Source of the DNA: Methylococcaceae bacterium
Lineage (GTDB): Bacteria; Pseudomonadota; Gammaproteobacteria; Methylococcales; Methylococcaceae
Assembly (NCBI GenBank): GCA_005792805.1
Contig: SXQV01000161.1
Location: 1 to 15,598 of the forward strand
DNA: 15,598 bases
Direction: 5' to 3'
The notes under the pieces are model-generated. The model searched no databases. It saw nothing but the letters and a program-made list of their open reading frames with translations, and had not been told where the DNA came from. Below are positions 1-5,945 of the stretch, one piece after another; within the stretch, counting starts at the first letter, position 1, and every line of letters starts with the position of its first letter. The position numbers and the translations under genes are program-made.

Positions 1-575
1 AACAGGCCCGTTGCCCAGCGCCGATAGCCCTCGGCGAGGGCTTCCAGCACGCGCCGCCGCTCATCCTTCAGTTCGTAGGCCGGGTCGATATGCACCAGCC
101 CGCGCCGCTCCCTGGGCGGCAGCAGGGCTTTCAAAGTCTGGTAGCCATCGGTGGCTTCCACGCGCACCTGGCGGTCACCGGCAAATTCCCGGGTGATTTC
201 CCTCGCCTCATTGGGATGCAGTTCGGATAGCACCATTCTGTCTTGCGGTCGCAGGAAATGGCGGAGGATGCGCGGCGAACCCGGATACCAGCGCAGTTCC
301 TGGCCAGGATTGGTCGTTCGCACCGCCTCAAGGTAGTGTGCAATCTCTTCGGGAACTTGCGATAGCGGCCAAAGCCGCTCGATGCCGCTGGCGAATTCCC
401 GATTCTTGCGGGCCATCTCCGACCCCAGGTGATACCGGCCCGCGCCAGCGTGAGTATCCAGAAGAAAGAAGGGTTTCTCCTTCTTCAGCAGCGACTGAAC
501 CAGCAGGGTGAGGACCAGATGCTTGAAAACATCAGCATGGTTGCCGGCATGGTAGGCGTGGCGGTAACTGAGCAT
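1..575 (-). CDS. rlmJ: 23S rRNA (adenine-N6)-methyltransferase RlmJ, C-terminus outside window
   Basis: Methylates N6 of A2030 in 23S rRNA using S-adenosylmethionine (known for E. coli RlmJ). I translated the minus strand from the ATG at 575-573: it opens MLSYRHAYHAGNHADVFKH, the RlmJ signature start, and continues with LDTHAGAGRYHLGSE (SAM-binding region), WYPGSPRI, SELHPNEA and a motif-IV region IDPAYELK. The frame stays open for 191 codons to the left edge. E. coli RlmJ is about 280 residues, so roughly the last third is missing here. The catalytic motif, normally D-P-P-Y, reads D164-P-A-Y, a departure discussed in the findings. The gene is transcribed away from hemW. No clear Shine-Dalgarno sequence precedes the ATG. 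The family assignment is firm. Full activity is not certain because of the motif change and the unseen C-terminus. Confidence 0.93.
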   Translation of the reverse strand, partial: MLSYRHAYHAGNHADVFKHLVLTLLVQSLLKKEKPFFLLDTHAGAGRYHLGSEMARKNREFASGIERLWPLSQVPEEIAHYLEAVRTTNPGQELRWYPGSPRILRHFLRPQDRMVLSELHPNEAREITREFAGDRQVRVEATDGYQTLKALLPPRERRGLVHIDPAYELKDERRRVLEALAEGYRRWATGL

Positions 576-636
576 GGGGTGTGTTGAGTGTGGCAAAGGG
601 CGATAGAAAGACAGGCTGGAGGTGGACAGACTCGGA

Positions 637-652
637 GCGCCGCCCCCGGCGC
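637..652. repeat. GC-rich hairpin in the rlmJ/hemW intergenic region
   Basis: GCGCCG at 637-642 and CGGCGC at 647-652 are perfect complements separated by a CCCC loop. This gives a six-pair GC stem with a four-base loop. There is no T-run next to it on either strand, so it is not a classical terminator. It lies in the divergent gap and could sit in the 5' leader of either gene. Its function is unknown. Confidence 0.4.
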
Positions 653-707
653 GATCGAAGCCACAATCGGGCACCGGCCTTGCGAATTCCCGGGGTCTCA
701 ATGGCCA

Positions 708-723
708 GCTTTCCCGGGAAAGC
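708..723. promoter_or_regulatory. 16-base perfect palindrome, candidate operator
   Basis: GCTTTCCCGGGAAAGC is a perfect 16-base palindrome in the gap between the divergent rlmJ and hemW genes. A partial second copy, TTCCCGGGG, lies at 687-695, 24 bases away start to start. Paired dyads in a divergent promoter region are the usual form of a dimeric regulator site. No known regulator was recognised, so the operator role is inferred only from symmetry and position. Confidence 0.35.
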
Positions 724-805
724 CGCGCCATCCTTGGCGACTGATGTCCAGCACATCATGGTGTTTCGCCATTCTACGATGGGACTGGTCAAGCCTGCAC
801 CCCCT

Positions 806-834
806 TTGCAAATCACCGCTCAACTGTCGACAAT
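806..834 (+). promoter_or_regulatory. Weak sigma70-like promoter directly before hemW
   Basis: TTGCAA at 806-811 and GACAAT at 829-834 are separated by 17 bases, and each matches the sigma70 consensus at four of six positions. Initiation from here would fall close to the hemW ATG at 842 and give a leaderless or nearly leaderless message, consistent with the absence of a Shine-Dalgarno sequence. The match is weak and could be chance. Confidence 0.2.
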
Positions 835-841
835 CAGGCAT

Positions 842-1990
842 ATGCTTCAGCATTCCCCTTTAAGCCTTTATATCCACATCCCGTGGTGTGTTCGCAAATG
901 TCCCTATTGCGACTTCAACTCGCATCGGGCCGAAGGCCATTTGCCGGAGCCCGATTACGTCAATGCGTTACTGAGAGATCTGGAAGACCAGTTACCTGAA
1001 GTCGCTGGCCGTGAGATCGGGACGATCTTCATCGGTGGCGGCACGCCGAGTCTGTTCAGCGCCGGGGCCATCCATGCAGTGCTTCAAGGCGTGCGGGAAC
1101 GCATGCCGGTAGTGCAGGGGGCGGAAATCACCCTGGAGGCGAATCCCGGCACGGCCGAAAGCGGCAAATTTCTGGGCTTTCGGCAAGCGGGTGTGAATCG
1201 CCTGTCCATCGGCATCCAGAGCTTCGAGCCGGCACAGCTGCAACGGCTGGGCAGAATTCACGGACGGGAGGAGGCGTTACAGGCGGCACAAATGGCGTAC
1301 GAAGCCGGATTTGAGCATTTCAATCTGGACCTGATGTTTGGCCTGCCCCGGCAAACCATGGCGGAGGCGCTCGCCGACATCCAGACAGCCATAGCGCTCA
1401 ACCCGGCCCACCTCTCCCTCTATCAGCTGACACTGGAACCCAACACCGTATTCCACAAATACCCGCCCGTCCTGCCCGAGGACGACACCACCTGGGCCAT
1501 CCAGCAGGCCTGTCAGGCGCAGCTTGCGGAGCATGGCTTCCAGCAGTACGAAGTGTCCGCCTATGCGCAAGGGGATTCCCGATGCCGGCATAACCTCAAC
1601 TATTGGCGCTTTGGCGACTATCTCGGCATTGGGGCGGGCGCTCATGGCAAAATAACCGACATGGAAACCGGCCACATCACCCGCACCGCCAAAATCAGGC
1701 ATCCTCAGCATTATCTACAGAGTTCCGGCGACCCGGTGCGCCAAGGGTCGCGAGCAGTGATTCCACGGCAGGAACTTCGGTTTGAATTCCTGATGAATGC
1801 ACTGCGCTTGCGTGAGGGCTTCGGCGAAAGCCTGTTTGTGCAGCGGACCGGATTGCCGCTCACGGCCCTGGACCCGGAGCTCTCGTCGTGTCTGGCGGAA
1901 GGCTTGCTGGAACGCAGCGGCACGAACCTCCGCTGTACGCCCAACGGCTTCAATTTTCTCGATACTGTGCTACAGAGGTTTCTTCCCTGA
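842..1990 (+). CDS. hemW: Radical SAM protein HemW (haem chaperone, coproporphyrinogen oxidase-like)
   Basis: A 382-residue protein matching E. coli HemW (378 residues) along its whole length. It opens with LSLYIHIPWCVRKCPYCDF, in which C16, C20 and C23 form the CxxxCxxC ligand set for the radical-SAM 4Fe-4S cluster. IGGGTPSLFS (SAM binding), EANPGT, QSFEPAQLQRLGRIH, NLDLMFGLP, YQLTLEPNT and HNLNYWRFGDYLGIG follow. The HNxxYW motif is associated with haem binding in HemW and helps separate it from HemN. HemW is thought to deliver haem to respiratory proteins and lacks coproporphyrinogen oxidase activity. The frame is open upstream to 581, but family alignment and length place the start at the ATG at 842. 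The more usual gammaproteobacterial neighbour rdgB is absent; rlmJ lies upstream instead. Confidence 0.95.
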   Translation: MLQHSPLSLYIHIPWCVRKCPYCDFNSHRAEGHLPEPDYVNALLRDLEDQLPEVAGREIGTIFIGGGTPSLFSAGAIHAVLQGVRERMPVVQGAEITLEANPGTAESGKFLGFRQAGVNRLSIGIQSFEPAQLQRLGRIHGREEALQAAQMAYEAGFEHFNLDLMFGLPRQTMAEALADIQTAIALNPAHLSLYQLTLEPNTVFHKYPPVLPEDDTTWAIQQACQAQLAEHGFQQYEVSAYAQGDSRCRHNLNYWRFGDYLGIGAGAHGKITDMETGHITRTAKIRHPQHYLQSSGDPVRQGSRAVIPRQELRFEFLMNALRLREGFGESLFVQRTGLPLTALDPELSSCLAEGLLERSGTNLRCTPNGFNFLDTVLQRFLP

Positions 1991-1991
1991 T

Positions 1992-2035
1992 GGCTGAAAA
2001 AACATGATCGCCACCCATGGGCCGAGTTTTTTGCC
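1992..2035 (+). terminator. Terminator-like inverted repeat after hemW
   Basis: Just after the hemW stop, GGC-tg-AAAAAAC (1992-2003) can pair with GTTTTTTGCC (2026-2035) apart from a two-base bulge. A small imperfect hairpin (2008-2025) lies inside, directly before the T6 run at 2027-2032. The layout resembles a weak intrinsic terminator with an A-run upstream and a T-run downstream. The inner stem is short and interrupted, so strength is doubtful. It would separate hemW transcription from the DUF58 gene. Confidence 0.35.
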
Positions 2036-2073
2036 GTGGAAAATCGGCAAGCTCCCGTCACTCAATGGACGGG
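2031..2073 (+). repeat. Two adjacent stem-loops upstream of the DUF58 gene
   Basis: TTGCCG (2031-2036) pairs with CGGCAA (2045-2050) across an eight-base loop. Three bases later CCCGTC (2054-2059) pairs with GACGGG (2068-2073), again across an eight-base loop. Both are perfect six-pair stems. Neither is followed by a T-run. The first overlaps the T-run side of the putative hemW terminator. They lie in the 155-base gap before the preferred DUF58 start and may belong to its leader. Confidence 0.3.
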
Positions 2074-2145
2074 CCTCTGCCGTTGCTCCATGCCGGGGGA
2101 TCGGCGGAGGCGCGTGCAAGCTGTTCGCCTGTTGCAGTGGTCACC

Positions 2146-3111
2146 ATGCGATTATTTAGGTCAGCCACCCCGCCAGGATCCCCGCCGCCGCTGGCGGCAG
2201 ATTTTGTCGTGCGCCCGACACTCAATGAGCTGATTGCACTCAGCCAGCCCGCCGCCGGTATTGCACTCGCCCGCCCGACCGCCAAGGCCCTCCAGAATGG
2301 CCAGTATCTGGCCCGCTTCAAGGGGCGTGGCATGGAGTTTGACGAAAGCCGGCTTTACACCCCCGGCGATGATGTACGCAGTCTCGACTGGCGCGTCACG
2401 GCGCGGACCGGCAAGGCCCACACCAAATTATTTCGTGAGGAGCGTGAGCGCCCGGTATTTCTCAGCGTCGATTACCGGGCCTCCATGTTTTTCGCCACCC
2501 GGGGTATGTTCAAGTCGGCCATGGCTGCCCGGCTGGCGGCGCTGATTGCCTGGAGTGCTCACCGCCATGATGACCGTATCGGCGGCCAGATTTTTTCCGA
2601 GGCGGGCAGTGTCGAACTCCGCCCCGACCACGGCCAGGCCGCCGTATTGCGATTCCTCAAGGCCTTGGCCGACAAATCACAACCCGCCACCGGGGCCGCT
2701 GCGGGCCAGGCGCTGGAAGAGGCGCTCATCCATCTGCCCCGTCATGCCCGGCCCGGCAGCCTGGTGTTTATCTTCAGCGATTTTCGTCAGTTGACGCCCG
2801 CCGGCGAGGCCGCACTCAGCCGGTTGTCGCGACACTGCGACGGCGTGCTGGTGATGATTTCCGACCCGCTGGAGCAGCATCTGCCCTCTGGCTGGCATCG
2901 CTACGGGGATGGCATCAGCGAACGAATGATTCACGGCGGCCGCCGTAGCCAGGCCGATTATGCCCAGCAGTTCCAGGCTCGCCAGGATCAGGTACAAACC
3001 CTGGCGCGCCGGCACGGCATGCGTTTCGTTGCCTGTAGTACCGCCGAATCCCCACTGACCGTGCTGAACCGCAGCAGTCGCCGCCCTCAGCCCGCGCCCG
3101 TCACCGTTTAA
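2146..3111 (+). CDS. DUF58 domain protein of the MoxR-associated type
   Basis: A 321-residue protein from the preferred ATG at 2146. The DUF58 core is clear at residues 60-101: GRGMEFDESRLYTPGDD, then VRSLDWRVTARTG and KLFREERERP. A vWA-like fold follows (FLSVDYRASM, then VFIFSDFRQL). DUF58 proteins are normally encoded after a MoxR AAA+ ATPase and with vWA-domain membrane proteins, and are thought to help in chaperone-like maturation or envelope stress functions; the biochemistry is poorly known. Here no moxR precedes it. The frame extends upstream to 2017, but that part has no conserved content and runs through hairpin sequence. A GTG at 2137 is another possible start. No strong Shine-Dalgarno sequence is visible. 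The stop overlaps the next start by one base, so the pair is probably translationally coupled. Confidence 0.88.
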   Translation: MRLFRSATPPGSPPPLAADFVVRPTLNELIALSQPAAGIALARPTAKALQNGQYLARFKGRGMEFDESRLYTPGDDVRSLDWRVTARTGKAHTKLFREERERPVFLSVDYRASMFFATRGMFKSAMAARLAALIAWSAHRHDDRIGGQIFSEAGSVELRPDHGQAAVLRFLKALADKSQPATGAAAGQALEEALIHLPRHARPGSLVFIFSDFRQLTPAGEAALSRLSRHCDGVLVMISDPLEQHLPSGWHRYGDGISERMIHGGRRSQADYAQQFQARQDQVQTLARRHGMRFVACSTAESPLTVLNRSSRRPQPAPVTV

Positions 3112-3590
3112 TGCCAATGGAATCCCTGCCACTGCGTGATATTCACCTGCCTGACCCCATCGGCTGGTGGCCGCTCGCGCCCGGCTGGTGGGGGCTGCTG
3201 GGTTTGCTGACGCTAATCGCCGGCATCTTGATTTATGCGATGCGCCGCCGTCGTCGTGATACCCCAATCAAGCGGGCCTTGCTGGAGCTATCGCGACTGG
3301 AGGCGAACGCCGACATGACGCCAAGGGAAAAACTGGAAGCCGCCTCAGTCCTCATCAGGCGTGTGAGCCTAACTCTTTATCCTCGTGAGGAGGTCGCGGG
3401 TCTTGCTGGAGATGATTGGCTGACCTGGTTGGATAACGCAGCGGGTACGGCTCTTTTTGGTGATGGAGCCGGGCAGCTTTTGGTGTCTGCCACGTACGAG
3501 AAGAATCCCGGCCTAGTCCCGATTGGCGAGCTATTGTCTCTTTGTCGTGACTGGTTGATGCGTATGACCAAGGTTCAGGGCCGTTCTTGA
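3111..3590 (+). CDS. DUF4381 single-pass membrane protein
   Basis: A 159-residue protein. The N-terminal motif RDIHLPDPIGWWPLAPGWW is the DUF4381 hallmark. A single membrane helix (about residues 25-44) is followed by the basic stretch RRRRRD and a cytoplasmic helical domain of about 110 residues. DUF4381 proteins are members of MoxR/DUF58/vWA (Bat-like) operons and probably anchor part of that complex to the inner membrane (inference from gene context in the family). The length is normal, so the gene looks complete. The start overlaps the DUF58 stop by one base; a second ATG lies at 3117. The usual next genes, vWA proteins, are missing: a glycosyltransferase gene begins at or just after its stop. 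Base composition drops noticeably in the second half, from about 3350 on. Confidence 0.85.
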   Translation: MPMESLPLRDIHLPDPIGWWPLAPGWWGLLGLLTLIAGILIYAMRRRRRDTPIKRALLELSRLEANADMTPREKLEAASVLIRRVSLTLYPREEVAGLAGDDWLTWLDNAAGTALFGDGAGQLLVSATYEKNPGLVPIGELLSLCRDWLMRMTKVQGRS

Positions 3591-4708
3591 CTGGGATGCA
3601 GGTCATTCTCGATACCCGGAATCTCAATGCGGGCGCGCCCGAGCTATCCATGATAGTGCCGGTTTTCAATGTGGCACCCTATGTTCGGGAATGTCTCGAA
3701 TCCATCCGGGCCAATAGCCTTGATGTGATGCTGGAGCTGATCATCATCGATGATGGCTCCACTGATGGTTCCCATGAGGTGATCGAGTCAATGCTTCACG
3801 ACGGGGCCTGGCCACCTCTGGCGTATGTTCGCCAGGCTAATCAAGGCCTCTCCGCCGTGCGTAACTATGGTGTGGCACTGGCGCGTGGGACATATCTTGG
3901 TTTTTTGGACAGCGACGACCGTATCGTTTCCGGGGCATTACGCCGAATGATAGATTACGCCCAGTGCGGAGGCTGTGATCTCATATTGGGTAGAACGCAG
4001 ATTTTCGATTCCGGGACTGGCGAGCTCAGCGCGTTCTATGACACCGCGTTTTGGGATCTCCTAATCGGCGGCAATCCGGTTTCGTTCACTAATGCCTTGC
4101 AAAGCCCTGAGCTTCTCTCATTGGAGCCCAATGCGAATTACCGGCTGATTTCCCGGCAGTTTTACGGGGGCGCGGCATTGAGCTTTCCGGAGGGCTTATA
4201 TTTTGAGGATGCGGCGGTTCATTTGAGAATGCTGCTGCGAGCCAAGGTTATTGCCCTCTATGGGGGCGATTATTACCAATATCGTGTCAATCGCCCTGGA
4301 AAAATCACTGAGGAGCGAAGTCGGCGACGTTTTGATGTACTTCAGGTATGCACACTGGCACTGAATGAGCTCAAGGAGGCCAATGTCACTCCAGCCCAGG
4401 GGGGGGCGGCACTCCGTGGGTTGTTTCGGTTGACTTGGGGTTGCGGCATCATGACCATCGAGGGTCAGCGACACGAATTTTTTACTCAGGCAGCGGACAT
4501 TTTCGGCGCACAAGTGCCTTGGGCCTGGATGACCGCTTATTTGCGGCACCACCTGATGGATCTCAGGCATGTTGTGCTGGGGTTGCTTCTGACCGGGAGT
4601 GGGGATCGGGTGCTTGCCGATTTTTCGGCCAAACGATGGCCTCTGCTCGAACTGGTACGGTTTGGTATCCACTTCCTTTTCAACCTTCCAGGAAGAGCCC
4701 GCTCTTGA
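3587..4708 (+). CDS. GT2-family glycosyltransferase (copy A)
   Basis: A 373-residue GT-A fold glycosyltransferase. The fold starts at about residue 20 with ELSMIVPVFNVAPYVREC, followed by LIIIDDGSTDGS (nucleotide binding, residues 52-62), QANQGLSAVRNYG and GFLDSDD (metal-binding DxD, D108-S-D110). A C-terminal half with LEPNANYRLISR, FEDAAVHLRM and YRVNRPGKITEERS follows. No membrane anchor is evident, so it probably works on the cytoplasmic face on a lipid-linked glycan. Donor and acceptor cannot be read from sequence. Two starts are possible: TTG at 3587, which overlaps the DUF4381 stop and has AGGG at 3577-3580 six bases upstream, or ATG at 3596. It is clearly paralogous to the gene at 9824-11014, including the N-terminal QVI-D-R block and the C-terminal half. 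Confidence 0.88.
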   Translation: MTGMQVILDTRNLNAGAPELSMIVPVFNVAPYVRECLESIRANSLDVMLELIIIDDGSTDGSHEVIESMLHDGAWPPLAYVRQANQGLSAVRNYGVALARGTYLGFLDSDDRIVSGALRRMIDYAQCGGCDLILGRTQIFDSGTGELSAFYDTAFWDLLIGGNPVSFTNALQSPELLSLEPNANYRLISRQFYGGAALSFPEGLYFEDAAVHLRMLLRAKVIALYGGDYYQYRVNRPGKITEERSRRRFDVLQVCTLALNELKEANVTPAQGGAALRGLFRLTWGCGIMTIEGQRHEFFTQAADIFGAQVPWAWMTAYLRHHLMDLRHVVLGLLLTGSGDRVLADFSAKRWPLLELVRFGIHFLFNLPGRARS

Positions 4709-4770
4709 CTTGCCGGGCCCATGAGCAGGGTTTTGATCTGTCCGGCATAGCGTCGCCATTTTAATTACCG

Positions 4771-4774
4771 GGAG
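4771..4774 (+). promoter_or_regulatory. Ribosome binding site of glf
   Basis: GGAG ends ten bases before the glf ATG at 4785. It is the clearest Shine-Dalgarno sequence in the window and fixes the start. Most other genes in the cluster rely on overlap or weak sites. A TTTAAT element at 4760-4765 in the same 76-base gap could be a -10 box, but I see no well-spaced -35 partner. Confidence 0.55.
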
Positions 4775-4784
4775 CGAAAATCTG

Positions 4785-5945
4785 ATGTCAGAACAATTAG
4801 CCATTGGGGTGATAGGTGCCGGATTTTCCGGGGCAGTCATTGCTCATCAGCTGGCCGAGCAGGGCTATCGGGTCGTTGTGTTCGATGCCCGCTCCCATAT
4901 TGCCGGCAACTGCCATACCCAGCGTGACAGCGAAAGCGGTGTGATGGTTCATGTCTATGGACCTCATATTTTCCACACAGATAATGAGCGCGTCTGGCAG
5001 TTCGTCAACCAATTTTCCACCTTCGAGCCTTACGTCAATCGCGTCAAGGCGCTGACCGGCAGCCGGGTCTTCTCGCTCCCGATCAACCTTCTCACCATCA
5101 ATCAGTTTTTTGGCAGGACGCTCAATCCCACAGAGGCTGCCGCCTTTATTGCAGAGATGGGAGACAGCACGATTGTTGATCCTCAGACCTTTGAAGAGCA
5201 GGCTCTGCGTTTCGTCGGGCGTGAGCTTTACGAAGCATTTTTTAAAAGCTACACAATCAAGCAGTGGGGCGTAAGCCCATCACAGTTACCGGCCAGCATC
5301 CTGAAGCGTCTGCCGGTTCGGTTTAATTATGACGACAACTATTTTTCCCATCGCTTCCAGGGGATGCCGCGCGAGGGTTATACCGCCATTGTGAAGCGTC
5401 TGCTGGATCATCCCAATATCACCATTCTTCTCAACCGATCCTTTCGGCGTGAAGAGGCGGCCAACTTCGCTCATGTGTTTTATAGCGGGGCCATTGATGC
5501 CTGGTTCGATCACTTCGAAGGCCGTCTTGGCTACCGCACACTGGACTTCGAGCCCATCCGTGCGCAGGGCGATTTCCAGGGCTGTGCCGTACTCAACTAC
5601 TGCGATGACAAAGTGCCCTGGACGCGCATCAGTGAGCATAAGCACTTCGCGCCCTGGGAAAGTCATGAGGGCACTCTGTGTTTCAAAGAGTTCAGCCGCG
5701 AATGCGAGCCCGCCGACATACCTTACTACCCGATCCGGCTGGTTGAGGAAAAGGCCCTGCTCGCACGCTACGTTGAGGCTGCCCGCCGTGAGGAAAAAGT
5801 CACCTTTGTTGGACGCCTGGGGACTTATCGGTATCTTGATATGGATGTGACCATTGCCGAGGCACTGGAGACAGCCGATCAATTTCTGAACACCCGGCAG
5901 CGTGGGGAGAAAATGCCTGTCTTCATCCAAGATCCATTGGTCTGA
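4785..5945 (+). CDS. glf: UDP-galactopyranose mutase
   Basis: Converts UDP-galactopyranose to UDP-galactofuranose, the Galf donor, using reduced FAD. The 386-residue protein matches the bacterial Glf length. It has the FAD dinucleotide-binding motif GAGFSG (residues 11-16), the acidic FAD-ribose site VVFDARSHIAGN, GPHIFHT (59-65), YTIKQWG (156-162), LPASILKRLPVRFNYDDNYF with a candidate catalytic arginine near 175, VPWTRISEHKHF, EPADIPYYPI and a C-terminal GRLGTYRYLDMD. All are hallmarks of the family. The start is supported by GGAG ten bases upstream. The stop overlaps the next gene's ATG by one base, tying it to the following transferase. As the only nucleotide-sugar enzyme in the window, it predicts that the glycan made here contains galactofuranose. 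Confidence 0.96.
   Translation: MSEQLAIGVIGAGFSGAVIAHQLAEQGYRVVVFDARSHIAGNCHTQRDSESGVMVHVYGPHIFHTDNERVWQFVNQFSTFEPYVNRVKALTGSRVFSLPINLLTINQFFGRTLNPTEAAAFIAEMGDSTIVDPQTFEEQALRFVGRELYEAFFKSYTIKQWGVSPSQLPASILKRLPVRFNYDDNYFSHRFQGMPREGYTAIVKRLLDHPNITILLNRSFRREEAANFAHVFYSGAIDAWFDHFEGRLGYRTLDFEPIRAQGDFQGCAVLNYCDDKVPWTRISEHKHFAPWESHEGTLCFKEFSRECEPADIPYYPIRLVEEKALLARYVEAARREEKVTFVGRLGTYRYLDMDVTIAEALETADQFLNTRQRGEKMPVFIQDPLV

Noticed and set aside
11..336. Small plus-strand open frames of about 61 codons in the first 340 bases
   Set aside because: They are antisense to the conserved rlmJ coding sequence and show no motif or ribosome binding site.
581..841. N-terminal extension of HemW by 87 residues
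   Set aside because: The extension has no family similarity, crosses the palindrome and GC hairpin, and HemW proteins start just before LSLYIHIPWC. The ATG at 842 fits.
2677..3267. 196-codon open frame on the minus strand
   Set aside because: Antisense to the DUF58 gene and the start of DUF4381. The composition is Ala/Gly/Arg-rich with no domain.
4196..4840. 214-codon open frame on the minus strand
   Set aside because: It lies antisense to copy A of the GT2 gene and the start of glf, both with firm family motifs. Its translation shows no recognisable domain.
5286..5930. 214-codon open frame on the minus strand
   Set aside because: Antisense to the conserved core of glf. Long antisense frames are common in GC-rich coding sequence.
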